A program made the translations under genes and the position numbers. Below the pieces are notes generated by a model. The model searched no databases. It had not been told where the DNA came from and saw only the letters and a program-made list of their open reading frames with translations. From the NCBI GenBank assembly GCA_947493165.1, contig CANLPY010000001.1, positions 186,001-250,000 of the forward strand: a stretch of DNA of 64,000 nucleotides. Direction: 5' to 3'. Below, one piece after another: positions 42,510 through 54,077 of this stretch. Numbering within the stretch: position 1 is the first letter of the stretch; each line of letters begins with the position of its first letter. Source of the DNA: an uncultured Erythrobacter sp. (GTDB lineage Bacteria; Pseudomonadota; Alphaproteobacteria; Sphingomonadales; Sphingomonadaceae).

Positions 42510-44281
42510 CAGACCAGCGCCTTCGCTTCGTCGTCCATGGTGCCTTCATGCGCATCGCCATACAGCAGCATTTCGGTGTGCGCTGCGCCCGATGGGATCA
42601 TCGGCAGGCAGTTCGCGTCTTTGGCGACCATGCAATCGACCATCACCGGGCCATCAGCGGCCAGCATCGCCTCGATGCCCGCATCCAATTCGCTTTCCTC
42701 GGTAATGCGAATGCCGGTCCAGCCATAGCTTTCAGCAAGCTTCACGAAATCGGGCAGGCTGTCGGAATAGGAGTTGGAATAGCGGCTTTCATAGGTCAGT
42801 TCCTGCCATTGGCGGACCATGCCCATATATTCATTGTTGAGGATGAAGATCTTGACCGGCAGACGGTATTGGCTCGCCGTGCCAAGTTCCTGAATATTCA
42901 TTTGAATACTGGCTTCACCGGCAATGTCGATGACAAGATCATCGGGACAGCCAAGCTGCGCCCCTATCGCCGCGGGCATTCCATAGCCCATTGTGCCAAG
43001 CCCGCCGCTGGTCAGCCATTTGTTCGGCTTTTCAAATCCGAAATATTGCGCCGCCCACATCTGGTGCTGGCCAACTTCGGTGGTGATAATCGGCTCGCGC
43101 TTATGGGTGAGGGCGTGCAGCCGCTCGACCGCCTTTTGTGGCATGATCGCGCTTGGGTCTTTGGTGGATTTTTCTGGATAGGCGAGACATTCGCGCGCGC
43201 GCCATCCGGCAATCCGCGCTTTCCACTCGCCCAGATCCTGAGGCTTTCTCGCGCCCCAGCTTTCGATCATCTGACCCAGAACGGTGGCGCAATCACCGAC
43301 AATTCCAAGATCGACTGGAACCGTCTTGTTGATTGAGCTGCGATCAATGTCGATATGGACCTTCTTGGATTCTGGTGAGAACGCATCGAGTCTGCCAGTC
43401 ACCCGGTCATCAAAGCGCGCGCCGATGCAAACCATAACATCGGCTTTGTTCATCGCCAGATTGGCTTCATATGTGCCGTGCATACCCAGCATGCCGAGCC
43501 AGTCCGGGTGCTCGGATGGAAACGCACCTAGACCCATCAATGTGGATGTGGTGGGTGCGCCCGTCATATCCTGCAATTGGCGCAGCAGACGCGTTGCCTC
43601 TGGGCCGGAGTTGATCACGCCGCCGCCGGTGTAAAAAACTGGGCGCTCAGCCGCCGCAATCATCTCAACCGCTTCGATAACTTGCTCCGCTGGCGCTGCC
43701 ATTTGCGGGGAGTACCGGTGCGAAGCGGTTAGCTTTGCGGCGTTGCGCGCAGATGGCACGGCGATCTGAACATCCTTGGGGATGTCGACCACAACCGGGC
43801 CAGGACGGCCAGTTGTGGCAATGCGAAACGCCTCTTCGATGGTCGCCTGCAAATCCGCCGGGTCTTTGACCAAGTAATTGTGCTTCGTACAGTGGCGCGT
43901 GATGCCAACCGTGTCCGCTTCCTGAAACGCGTCAGTGCCGATCAGAGCAGTTGGAACTTGCCCTGTGATGACTACCATTGGGATCGAATCCATGAATGCG
44001 TCAGCGATGCCAGTGACGGCATTAGTCGCGCCGGGACCGGATGTGACGAGCACCACACCGGGCTTGCCTGTGGACCTTGCATAACCTTCTGCGGCGTGTG
44101 CCGCGCCAGCTTCATGACGAACAAGGATGTGGCGCAAGCGCTCATCACCAAACAGTTCGTCATAAATGGGCAGCACCGCACCGCCGGGATAGCCGAATAC
44201 AAACTCCACGCCTTGATCGACCAGACATTGCGTCAGGATGGCAGCGCCAGATTGCCGATCTGCTTTTGGGGTATCGGACAC
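42509..44281 (-). CDS. ilvB: Acetolactate synthase large (catalytic) subunit
   Basis: A 590-residue thiamine-diphosphate enzyme joining two pyruvates, or pyruvate and 2-oxobutyrate. It has the catalytic Glu in VRHEAGAAHAAEGYAR, TSGPGATN, the FAD-region IGARFDDRVTGR and the ThDP motif of GEASIQMNIQELGT to LNNEYMGMVRQWQ. A GTG start at 44281 is preferred: AAGGA lies about seven bases upstream, and longer frames begin with TTG. The ThDP motif starts GEA where most family members have GDG/GDA, a mild change in the metal-binding Asp position worth noting. Confidence 0.95.
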   Translation of the reverse strand: MSDTPKADRQSGAAILTQCLVDQGVEFVFGYPGGAVLPIYDELFGDERLRHILVRHEAGAAHAAEGYARSTGKPGVVLVTSGPGATNAVTGIADAFMDSIPMVVITGQVPTALIGTDAFQEADTVGITRHCTKHNYLVKDPADLQATIEEAFRIATTGRPGPVVVDIPKDVQIAVPSARNAAKLTASHRYSPQMAAPAEQVIEAVEMIAAAERPVFYTGGGVINSGPEATRLLRQLQDMTGAPTTSTLMGLGAFPSEHPDWLGMLGMHGTYEANLAMNKADVMVCIGARFDDRVTGRLDAFSPESKKVHIDIDRSSINKTVPVDLGIVGDCATVLGQMIESWGARKPQDLGEWKARIAGWRARECLAYPEKSTKDPSAIMPQKAVERLHALTHKREPIITTEVGQHQMWAAQYFGFEKPNKWLTSGGLGTMGYGMPAAIGAQLGCPDDLVIDIAGEASIQMNIQELGTASQYRLPVKIFILNNEYMGMVRQWQELTYESRYSNSYSDSLPDFVKLAESYGWTGIRITEESELDAGIEAMLAADGPVMVDCMVAKDANCLPMIPSGAAHTEMLLYGDAHEGTMDDEAKALV

Positions 44282-44347
44282 TGTTCTTCCTTCTTCGATC
44301 TTCAAGCGCGACAATGCGCCATATTTGCCCGTTGTAACAATTAAACA

Positions 44348-44376
44348 GGCCCGGCGCAGCGATAATGCGTCGGGCC
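44348..44376 (-). terminator. Hairpin between miaA and ilvB
   Basis: An 11-base stem with one mismatch (44348-44358 with 44366-44376) and seven-base loop. On the minus strand it is followed by TGTTTAATTGTT, a modest U-rich tail. It most likely ends the miaA transcript; it could also be an attenuator in the ilvB leader, but I see no leader peptide there. Confidence 0.6.
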
Positions 44377-44419
44377 CGTGTTCGAGCCTGCTAAGAATTA
44401 TAATCTATCGTGTCAACGA

Positions 44420-45367
44420 TTATAGTTGTAATAATGATGCAAAATAGTCGGGCACTTTGATTGTTTTGGACTCGGCGCGTTTCCATTCGTGCGGAGTTTG
44501 GTTGCGGAACCAAGTGTATTGCCGTTTGGCGTAATTGCGGGTCGCCTGCGCCCCTTTCGCGATCACTTCCGGGATCATCATATTGCCGGAGAGAAAATCC
44601 GCGATTTCAGGCACTCCGATCGCTCGCATGACGGGCAGGCCGGGATCAAGCTTTCGCGCCAGCAGAGCTTCGACCTCTTCAATTGCACCATGCTCCAACA
44701 TTAGGCCGAACCGGCGATCGCATCGCTCGTAAAGCCATTCGCGTGGCGGCAGCATGACAAGTGGGTGGAGCGCAATGTCGTCCGCTATCCCGCCGGTCTT
44801 GGCGTTTTGCCAATCGCTTAGGGATGTGCCGGTTGATCGCACCACTTCAAGAGCGCGAGCGATCCGTTGGCTGTCCGTTGGCTCCAACATCATTGCCCGT
44901 TCCGGATCTTCGACCCGCAAGGCAGCATAGGCTCCTTGCACCGGGAGGGCGCGCACATGACGGCGGACCTCCGCATCAATTTCGGGAATCGGGGCTATAC
45001 CTTCCAGCAGAATTTTTATGTACATGCCTGTGCCGCCGACCAGTATTGGAACAGCGCCATCGGCGTGCACTTTAGCAATCTCTTCGCGTGCCTTGGCCGC
45101 CCAATCGGCTGCGGAACAGGGTTGCGTCCCGTCCCATGAACCGAACAGGCGGTGCTCGATGCCATCCATTTCTTCTAGATTTGGCCGCGCTGAAAGCACT
45201 TGCAGATCGGCATAGACCTGAGCGCTGTCAGCATTGATCACCACGCCGCGCTGGCCGGCATCTGCCAACGCCTTTGCCAAAGCAACAGCAACAGCGCTCT
45301 TGCCGCTTGCGGTCGGCCCTGCAATGAGCGCGACTGGATTTAATTGAGGAGTATCACCTGTGCTCAT
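44420..45367 (-). CDS. miaA: tRNA dimethylallyltransferase MiaA
   Basis: MiaA adds a dimethylallyl group to A37 of tRNAs that read UNN codons. The 315-residue protein has the P-loop AGPTASGKS (16-24), [29 protein letters not shown] and the [11 protein letters not shown] segment. The dimethylallyl donor comes from the isoprenoid pathway, represented in the window by ispA. The ATG at 45367 is used; its first bases overlap the GTG start of the divergent serB gene by eight bases. Confidence 0.95.
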   Translation of the reverse strand: MSTGDTPQLNPVALIAGPTASGKSAVAVALAKALADAGQRGVVINADSAQVYADLQVLSARPNLEEMDGIEHRLFGSWDGTQPCSAADWAAKAREEIAKVHADGAVPILVGGTGMYIKILLEGIAPIPEIDAEVRRHVRALPVQGAYAALRVEDPERAMMLEPTDSQRIARALEVVRSTGTSLSDWQNAKTGGIADDIALHPLVMLPPREWLYERCDRRFGLMLEHGAIEEVEALLARKLDPGLPVMRAIGVPEIADFLSGNMMIPEVIAKGAQATRNYAKRQYTWFRNQTPHEWKRAESKTIKVPDYFASLLQL

Positions 45368-46238
45368 AGCCCGGCTGATAGCAGACAACGCGCAGCTTGA
45401 AACTCGTTTGCTTACGCAGCCCGGATGGCTGATCGCAGCGGATGCAGAATTTGAGCTTAGCCAGATCGATGAAGATCTGCACGAGCTGGAATGGAGCTCT
45501 CAAAACGATCCTGCTTTGCTGCCACGGATGCTAGATGAAGTGCTGAAACCTGATGCAGCATTGATAAGCGACCAAGGCTTTGACCTGCCTGACTTATTTG
45601 TTTCTGATATGGACTCCACCATGATTGGGCAGGAATGCATTGATGAGCTGGCTGACTATGCGGGGATCAAATCTAAGATCGCCGCCATTACTGAGCGGGC
45701 GATGCAGGGCGAGCTTGATTTTGAAGACGCGCTACGAGAGCGGGTGAAACTGCTCGCGGGGCTGAACGAAGGCGCAATTGCCCTGTGTTTAGCGGAGCGG
45801 ATCAGGCCGACACCGGGCGCGGCAACATTGGTTGCAACCCTGCTCGATCAGGATTGCCGCACTGTGCTTGTTACCGGAGGCTTTCACCATTTCGCCGATG
45901 CGGTGGCGGAGCAATTGGGCTTTGACCGCGTGGTCGGCAATGTGTTGGAGGTGGAGGGCGGCAAGCTCACTGGGAAGCTCGCGGGCCCAATCACCGATGC
46001 AGAAACTAAGGCGAGGGTGCTGCGCGAAGAGGTGGCGAAATTGGGCGAGGGCGCGGTTTCGTTAGCTACTGGGGACGGCGCCAATGACATACCTATGATT
46101 GAGGCGGCTTCGTACGGTTTTGCCTACCGCGCAAAGCCCAAAGCGCGCGCTGCAGCAAATGGCCGGGTCGATGGCGCTGATCTAACCAGTATACTAACAT
46201 TGCTGGGAATTCCCGAAAGCGATTGGGTTGCGGTGTAG
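45360..46238 (+). CDS. serB: Phosphoserine phosphatase SerB
   Basis: SerB releases serine from phosphoserine, the last step of serine synthesis. The 292-residue HAD-family enzyme has the nucleophile motif DMDST (about residue 82), [11 protein letters not shown] (motif II) and [10 protein letters not shown] (motif IV), with Lys in KLTGKLAG to KARVLREEV. The ~75-residue N-terminal part is the short ACT-like domain. The start is a GTG supported by GAGGAG eight bases upstream. The start region overlaps that of miaA on the other strand, so each promoter must lie inside the other gene. Confidence 0.94.
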   Translation: MLIARLIADNAQLETRLLTQPGWLIAADAEFELSQIDEDLHELEWSSQNDPALLPRMLDEVLKPDAALISDQGFDLPDLFVSDMDSTMIGQECIDELADYAGIKSKIAAITERAMQGELDFEDALRERVKLLAGLNEGAIALCLAERIRPTPGAATLVATLLDQDCRTVLVTGGFHHFADAVAEQLGFDRVVGNVLEVEGGKLTGKLAGPITDAETKARVLREEVAKLGEGAVSLATGDGANDIPMIEAASYGFAYRAKPKARAAANGRVDGADLTSILTLLGIPESDWVAV

Positions 46239-46308
46239 GCGGGGGGGTGAGAGCTCGAAGCGGCGGAACGAGGTTTTCAGTCTTGATTTGGAACCGAAGT
46301 CGCACTAT

Positions 46309-46322
46309 TTACATTAATGTAA
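46309..46322. promoter_or_regulatory. Palindromic operator-like site upstream of the first Coq4 gene
   Basis: TTACATTAATGTAA is a perfect 14-base palindrome 50 bases before the ATG. The context TATTTA...GTAAGTAAGCG resembles the site at 47967 before the second Coq4 gene (TATTTA...TAAATAAGCG). The size fits a TetR- or MarR-type repressor site, but the regulator is not in the window. Confidence 0.5.
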
Positions 46323-46371
46323 GTAAGCGCTGGTATCGTCTAGATGCCGCAACCCAATAAGGCCCGAACTG

Positions 46372-47193
46372 ATGACCATCACCGCTCTTGAATATGCCGC
46401 CGACGGCACTGTCCTGCGCCACCCTGACCGCCCGCAGCCGAAGTATTCATTGCCTAAAGCCATTCGGCATTTCCGGAATTTGATGCGGGACAAGGAAGAC
46501 ACGACTGAGGTGTTCAAGATCTTCGAATCGCTTCCGCCGAAAAACTATCTTGAGCGAGTGCGGAATTTCGCGCTGACAGAACGAGGCGAGGCGCTGCGTA
46601 AGAGTGAGCCAAACCTACCCGATATTCTCGATGATCACGCTGCAATCCGTAAAACACCGAAGGGTAGCCTTGGCCACGCATATTGTGATTTTATGGAGCG
46701 TGAGGGCCTATCTGCTGCGGGTCTAGTCGCTGAATTCGATAAGATGGGCCGTCCGAAATATGACGATCTAACGCATTGGTATCTGTCCCGCTCACGCGAT
46801 ACACACGATCTGTTTCATATCCTGACTGGTTATGGCCGCGATGCTCTAGGAGAGCAGTGCGTGCTGCTGTTCACTCACGGACAGAGCCCAAGCCACGGTC
46901 ACCTGCTGATCGGTTACGCCGGTGCATTCAATATTAAGAAGCAAGTTTCGGGCAGCAAAGCGCCCATCATTGGCGCAGTAAATCAGGCCCGTCGGACCGG
47001 AAATGGTGCGCCCAAACTGATTGAACAGTCTATTCGCGAATTGCTATCGATGGATCTGCAAGAGGTGCGGGCGATGCTCAAAATTCCTCAGCCTACGGTT
47101 TATCAGGAATGCCACCGCATTTGGCGCGAAGAAGGTATCGACCCTTACAACATGCTCGCCAGCGAAAACACGCCGGAGGCCGCCGCGGCGTGA
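46372..47193 (+). CDS. Coq4 family ubiquinone biosynthesis protein
   Basis: A 273-residue Coq4-type protein. Family knowledge: COQ4 binds zinc with H-D-x2-H-x11-E and is needed for the C1 decarboxylation/hydroxylation step of coenzyme Q synthesis. All ligands are present: His145, Asp146, His149 and Glu161 in DTHDLFHILTGYGRDALGE. The C-terminal half has a SGSKAPIIGAVNQARRTG block. It is paralogous to the product at 48021, sharing the motif and the KEDTxxVFxI segment near residue 41. A nitroreductase gene on the opposite strand separates them. Confidence 0.88.
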   Translation: MTITALEYAADGTVLRHPDRPQPKYSLPKAIRHFRNLMRDKEDTTEVFKIFESLPPKNYLERVRNFALTERGEALRKSEPNLPDILDDHAAIRKTPKGSLGHAYCDFMEREGLSAAGLVAEFDKMGRPKYDDLTHWYLSRSRDTHDLFHILTGYGRDALGEQCVLLFTHGQSPSHGHLLIGYAGAFNIKKQVSGSKAPIIGAVNQARRTGNGAPKLIEQSIRELLSMDLQEVRAMLKIPQPTVYQECHRIWREEGIDPYNMLASENTPEAAAA

Positions 47194-47203
47194 AGTTTTG
47201 GCC

Positions 47204-47890
47204 TTAGAGCCAGCTTGCGATCTGGCTCAGCGGCTTTTTCTTCAGTGCATGAGCGGGGACGGTCGCACCTTTGGTAGGGCGTCCGACGACCACAATCATT
47301 AGCGGCTTTTCCCATTCGGGGCGTTCACACGCCTCGCGCAGGAATCCCATAGGCGAAGGCGTGTGCGTTAACGTTGAGCAGCCTCCTTCGTGCAGCGCCG
47401 CGATCAGCATCCCGCAGGCGATTCCGACGCTTTCATTGACGTAGTAATTCTGCGTCTTGCCGTCCTCTTCGATCCCGCCTTTGCGCTGAGCAAAGACGAC
47501 GATCAGATAAGGCGCGGTCTCCAAAAACGGCTTGTCGGCATCGGTGCCAAGGTCGCTCAGTGCATCGAGCCATTCGTCGCTCGCCTTGGGCTTATCGCCA
47601 TCTTCGCCGTAGAACCGCTTCTCCTCTTCCTCCGCCGCCAAACGAATGGCGCGTTTCTTCTCTGGCGAAGTCACCACCGCGAAATGCCACGGCTGATGAT
47701 TGGCGCCATTGGGCGCAGTGCCAGCGGCCTCAATCGCGGCCTCGATCACTTCGCGCGGCACTGGCTCATCCGAAAAATAGCGGCAAGAACGGCGTTCTTT
47801 CAACCGGTCACGCAAAGCCCGCGCGCGGGCAATCGCCTCATCATGAGAAAGCGCTTCAACGGTATAGGGAACTGTTTCGTGTTCTTTCAT
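47204..47890 (-). CDS. Nitroreductase family protein
   Basis: A 228-residue FMN-dependent oxidoreductase: [14 protein letters not shown] (phosphate-binding Arg-Ser-x-Arg), [17 protein letters not shown] and the C-terminal [14 protein letters not shown]. The spacing of the blocks resembles the subgroup with BluB and iodotyrosine deiodinase rather than NfsB. The substrate is unknown. It is transcribed away from the second Coq4 gene with a shared 130-base promoter region that holds a long inverted repeat. It converges with the first Coq4 gene. Confidence 0.88.
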   Translation of the reverse strand: MKEHETVPYTVEALSHDEAIARARALRDRLKERRSCRYFSDEPVPREVIEAAIEAAGTAPNGANHQPWHFAVVTSPEKKRAIRLAAEEEEKRFYGEDGDKPKASDEWLDALSDLGTDADKPFLETAPYLIVVFAQRKGGIEEDGKTQNYYVNESVGIACGMLIAALHEGGCSTLTHTPSPMGFLREACERPEWEKPLMIVVVGRPTKGATVPAHALKKKPLSQIASWL

Positions 47891-47966
47891 GATTTCCCTT
47901 TGCCGCGACCTGTCCGTAATGGGAAGTCTCCGTTACGGAAAAGGCGCTGGACACACTACTGACACC

Positions 47967-47996
47967 TATTTAGGTTGCATTTGATGAACCTAAATA
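47967..47996. promoter_or_regulatory. Inverted repeat operator in the nitroreductase/Coq4 divergent promoter
   Basis: TATTTAGGTT, ten bases, AACCTAAATA: a perfect 10+10 inverted repeat placed 25 bases before the Coq4 ATG and 77 bases before the nitroreductase start. Its position between divergent genes suggests a repressor or activator site controlling one or both. Confidence 0.6.
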
Positions 47997-48020
47997 AGCG
48001 AATCGCCTGAGGAGGCTGTT

Positions 48021-48812
48021 ATGAGTGTTATGGATCGGCCGCTGATTGCCCCCGACCGGCAGATTTCCGGGTTCCGCCCGTTCAAAGTTCTGCATCACTT
48101 TCGCAAGCTTGTTGCTGATAAGGAAGACACCGAACAGGTGTTCCACATTATCGAAGCGACGAAAGGCAAGCGTTCGCATCGTCAGGCATGGGACTTCATT
48201 GGCTGCAAAACTGGGCAAGATTTTCTGCAACGCGGCGTAAACATACCCGCGATGCTCGACGATCACGATCGCTGGGCTGATTGCGACGAAAACAGCGTCG
48301 CCAAGCACTATATGCGGTTCATGAAAACCGAAGGGTTGAGCGCCGCCGGTCTGGTCGCAGAAAGCCACCGCTGGGCTCCGCCAGAAGCGCGGCCGCAAGA
48401 TCAGACCGAGTGGTACTTTGATCGCCTGCGCGACACGCATGATTTGTTTCACATACTCACCGGCTATGGCCGCGATGCGCTGGGTGAGACGAGCCTACTC
48501 GGCTTCAGCTTTGAGCAAAATTACAACACCGGGGTCTTGTTCATTGCATATGCGGGTGCAAGGCAGATCAAAAAAGTCAGCGCCACCAAGGCGCCGATCT
48601 ACGCCGCGATCCGCGAGGGACGCGCGCTGGGTAAGGCAGCGGACAAGCTCGCACATATGGATGTCGAGGCGGTGATGCGCAGTGATATTGATGAGGTGCG
48701 CTCGCGCATGAACATCGGCAAGCCTGTGATTTATCGCGAGTGCCTTCGTATCCTTGAAGATGAAGGTATGCTGGCCAGCGATCTGGCTTTGTCTGAGCCG
48801 CAAGTGGCTTAA
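48021..48812 (+). CDS. Coq4 family ubiquinone biosynthesis protein (second copy)
   Basis: A 263-residue Coq4-type protein with the full zinc motif His140, Asp141, His144, Glu156 in DTHDLFHILTGYGRDALGE. The middle region (residues 85-125) differs from the first copy: it has a CDENSVAKHYMRFMKTEG block and a Pro-rich loop. GAGGAGG lies nine bases before the ATG. Two complete copies suggest either redundancy or a change of substrate in one. It overlaps the end of the convergent MFS gene by four bases. Confidence 0.88.
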   Translation: MSVMDRPLIAPDRQISGFRPFKVLHHFRKLVADKEDTEQVFHIIEATKGKRSHRQAWDFIGCKTGQDFLQRGVNIPAMLDDHDRWADCDENSVAKHYMRFMKTEGLSAAGLVAESHRWAPPEARPQDQTEWYFDRLRDTHDLFHILTGYGRDALGETSLLGFSFEQNYNTGVLFIAYAGARQIKKVSATKAPIYAAIREGRALGKAADKLAHMDVEAVMRSDIDEVRSRMNIGKPVIYRECLRILEDEGMLASDLALSEPQVA

Positions 48813-50035
48813 TCTTTGATCCGTGAGGTCACGCGCCACAGCATTAGCAGCGACGCATAGCCCAAGATCGCGGCTAGCAGGAACGGCGCTCCGGGAAAGA
48901 ACAATCCCTCGTCGTCGGCGAAGTAGCCAAAGGTCGCGGTCATGATTACCGGGCCGATTATGCTGGTGATGCTCATGGTCGAAGCGACTGCACCTTGCAA
49001 TTCGCCTTGCGCGTCTTCCGAAATCCGCTCGCTCATCATCTGCTGCATCGCCGGGAAGGTCACTCCCGCGACTGTGCCGACGACTATGGCGAGTATGATC
49101 ATCCAGCTGCCAATTGCAAAGGCAGATATCAGGTAAGAAGGTAGGCCAATCAGCAGGCCCACAATCGCTGTGCGTTTTGCGCCGAACTTCTTGATCATCA
49201 TGCCAGTGAGACCGGCCTGACTGCCAACCAGCAGCACTCCGTAAAGCGTCGCACCTAGCCCGATATCAAGCTCGCTCCATTCGAACCGGAACCGCACATA
49301 GTAAGACCACACCGCCATGGTTGCTTGGGCGGCCATTTGCAGCAGGAAAATGACGCCTAAAAAGCCGAGAACAATCGGCGTTTGTGCCATTTGAGTAATT
49401 GTGCCCAGCGGGTTGGCGCGCTTCATAGAAAAGGCGCGGCGGCGATTTTCCGGCAGAGTTTCGCGCAACACGAAAAAGCCGAGCAAAGAGCCGCCAATCG
49501 CAAGCACGGCAGCTGCGACGAAGGGCGCGCGCACCGAATACTCGCCGAGCACACCGCCAATCGCCGGTCCGACTACAAAGCCAAATGCGCCTGCTCCGCC
49601 AAGTATGCCGAAAAGCCTTCCGCGATCTTCTGGCCCGGCAACGTCGGCGACGCATGAATTCGCTGCGGCCCAACTCGCGCCCATGATCCCGGAGATGATC
49701 CGCCCGACGAATAGCCACCACAGGTCGGGGGCCAGAGCCATAATGATGTAGTCGATGCCGAGCAGGAACAAAGTGACCAGCAGTATGGGTCTGCGACCAA
49801 ACTGGTCGGACAGGCCCCCGATCACCGGCGCGAACAGAAACTGCATCAGCGCATATGCGAACAACAACCAACCACCGATGCCGGCGGTTTGGTCGTCGCT
49901 CAGCCCTGTCATGCTTTCTAGCAATGCCGGCATGACGGGCACGATCAAGCCGATCCCCATCATGTCGACAAACACGATGAAAGCGACAAACCCGAACGTG
50001 GATTTGCTAACCTGCCTGCTGATTTCCCCTGTCAT
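48809..50035 (-). CDS. MFS transporter, TetA-type drug:H+ antiporter family
   Basis: A 408-residue protein with 12 membrane segments. It has the MFS motif A variant GGLSDQFGRRPILL after TM2, the D in FVDMMGIGLIVPVMP of TM1, and motif C-like GAGAFGFVVGPAIGG in TM5, as in the TCR/Tet group of 12-TM exporters. The substrate is unknown, and nothing in the neighbourhood points to tetracycline. It follows the DUF6122 gene by one base and is probably the last gene of the purL transcript. Confidence 0.88.
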   Translation of the reverse strand: MTGEISRQVSKSTFGFVAFIVFVDMMGIGLIVPVMPALLESMTGLSDDQTAGIGGWLLFAYALMQFLFAPVIGGLSDQFGRRPILLVTLFLLGIDYIIMALAPDLWWLFVGRIISGIMGASWAAANSCVADVAGPEDRGRLFGILGGAGAFGFVVGPAIGGVLGEYSVRAPFVAAAVLAIGGSLLGFFVLRETLPENRRRAFSMKRANPLGTITQMAQTPIVLGFLGVIFLLQMAAQATMAVWSYYVRFRFEWSELDIGLGATLYGVLLVGSQAGLTGMMIKKFGAKRTAIVGLLIGLPSYLISAFAIGSWMIILAIVVGTVAGVTFPAMQQMMSERISEDAQGELQGAVASTMSITSIIGPVIMTATFGYFADDEGLFFPGAPFLLAAILGYASLLMLWRVTSRIKD

Positions 50036-50036
50036 T

Positions 50037-52612
<2,576 letters not shown>

Positions 52613-52627
52613 GCACGGCGCTTTAAT

Positions 52628-53302
52628 TCACTCGCTTGGGGCCGCCAAGCCTCCGCGCCGAATGTACCAGCGGTTATGCCCGACCCACCATGCAAGTCCG
52701 GTCAATATCGCAAAAGCGAGCAAAGCTTGCGCGTAGAGCGCTGTATTGGCTTCAACCGGATGTGGACCAAACCAGTTCACTGCCTGCAGCACCAACATGA
52801 CGGCAAGCAAGGCAAGGGGCGGCCCAATCGGGCCTCTCGTGCGTTTTACGTACACGAAAAACGCGCCGACTGTGATCAGCAGTTCCAATGGCATCGCAAC
52901 CTGTGGGTAATTCCACAGGCCCAACCCATAGGCTTGCGGTCCGCCTGCCAATGTCATGTCTGGCGCGTGAGTGATCCAGTCGAGCAGCCAATGCGACATC
53001 ACCACTAATCCCGCCAATACACCGCCAAAGAAATTGCGCTGCCAAATGAGCACGATCAAAGCGAAAGCTAGCGCCCAGATCCCGGTACCCAACAAGGAAT
53101 GCGTGAAGGGCATGTGATAGAGATCGAACGGCACCATCACCGTCGCGTCTGGATCGACTCGCATTTTTTCGACGCCAATCATGGCTAGGCCGAAAAAGCC
53201 CCAGTCGACCAGCTGAGCGGCCACAAACAGAGTGCCAAGTCGCGGTGAACGCGGAGAAATAGCGGCAGCGGCAAAAGCCGGTGCGAAATGACCGATAAAC
53301 AA
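52628..53302 (-). CDS. Membrane-bound metal-dependent hydrolase-like protein (YdjM-like)
   Basis: A 224-residue protein with six to seven membrane segments. His and Asp residues recur in the positions typical of YdjM/DUF457 proteins: MFIGHFAPAF at the start, MPFTHSLLG, and MSHWLLDWITHAPD. The function is unknown. The start appears to be TTG: an in-frame stop lies 24 bases upstream, TGGGGG precedes the TTG, and the next ATG would remove the first two helices. It ends 16 bases before purL and may be co-transcribed with it. Confidence 0.78.
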   Translation of the reverse strand: MFIGHFAPAFAAAAISPRSPRLGTLFVAAQLVDWGFFGLAMIGVEKMRVDPDATVMVPFDLYHMPFTHSLLGTGIWALAFALIVLIWQRNFFGGVLAGLVVMSHWLLDWITHAPDMTLAGGPQAYGLGLWNYPQVAMPLELLITVGAFFVYVKRTRGPIGPPLALLAVMLVLQAVNWFGPHPVEANTALYAQALLAFAILTGLAWWVGHNRWYIRRGGLAAPSE

Positions 53303-53323
53303 AAGGTGCCCCCAAAAGCCCGA

Positions 53324-53725
53324 TCAGCTAGTGAATTTCAAAGTTATCCATGTCGCTATGCCACTTGTGACGCCGGTTGCAAATGCGCCCCATGCAATGT
53401 CTGCAATTGAAATGTGCGTAGCCCAAACTTTCAACACTGCCTGACTAGTCAAGTCATACGTTGCGTAACACAATCCGCCCAAAAGCGCTCCGTTGATCAC
53501 TGCAGCCATTACGTTGCCGCTATCAAGGCCCGGTTTGATCGCAAACCAGACCATACCGGCCAAATAGATGAAATAGAAAGCTGCCGCCGCACCAACACGA
53601 AACTCGTCCGCCATTATCTCTCCGATCACCGGGCGATACAGGTTGGGTCCGGCCCAGCGGAGCCACATTGCATCCAATGCGCCGAATGCAATTGCGGCTG
53701 AGATATAGGCTATGATCCACTTCAT
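53324..53725 (-). CDS. DUF2177 family membrane protein
   Basis: A 133-residue protein with four membrane segments. The DUF2177 signature is visible: LDAMWLRWAGPNLYRPVIGEI near the N-terminus (LDAMW and PNLYRPVIG) and GLCYATYDLTSQAVLKVW (YATYDLT) in the third helix. The function is unknown. The ATG at 53725 starts right before the first helix. It lies head-to-tail with the YdjM-like gene, 21 bases apart. Confidence 0.85.
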   Translation of the reverse strand: MKWIIAYISAAIAFGALDAMWLRWAGPNLYRPVIGEIMADEFRVGAAAAFYFIYLAGMVWFAIKPGLDSGNVMAAVINGALLGGLCYATYDLTSQAVLKVWATHISIADIAWGAFATGVTSGIATWITLKFTS

Positions 53726-53777
53726 TTGCTGGCTTCCACTTGTCGGACAGTCTTGACCGAGCGGAGATGCGCGGCCA

Positions 53778-54074
53778 ATGCTCCGACGTATGGATGAGGG
53801 TAATGGTTCCCGCGAGGGGCACACGGATCAAGCGTCGACTGACATCGCGCAGATGAGTTTCGAGCAGGCGCTTAAGGCGCTTGAAGAGATCGTGCAGCGG
53901 CTTGAGCGGGGCGATGTGCCGCTCGACGCATCAATCGAGCTTTACGAGCGAGGTGAGGAACTGCGTGAGGCATGTCAGAACCGGCTCGATGCGGCGAGCG
54001 CGCGGATTGAGAAGATTGTGACCAATCGGGATGGCGCGGCGACCGGCGCGCAGCCGCTCGATGCGGATCAATAA
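53778..54074 (+). CDS. xseB: Exodeoxyribonuclease VII small subunit
   Basis: XseB binds the large subunit XseA to form a nuclease that degrades single-stranded DNA. The product is 98 residues with the core SFEQALKALEEIVQRLERGD and the second helix ASIELYERGEELREACQNRL (the two antiparallel helices of the family). The start could also be the ATG at 53790 (94 residues); ribosome sites are weak for both. ispA starts three bases after the stop, the usual arrangement. Confidence 0.92.
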   Translation: MLRRMDEGNGSREGHTDQASTDIAQMSFEQALKALEEIVQRLERGDVPLDASIELYERGEELREACQNRLDAASARIEKIVTNRDGAATGAQPLDADQ

Positions 54075-54077
54075 GTT

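Noticed and set aside
44397..44416. TTGACA and TATAAT on the minus strand before ilvB
   Set aside because: The spacing is only eight bases, far from the 16-18 needed, so they do not form one promoter. Either could belong to a different promoter, but I cannot show it.
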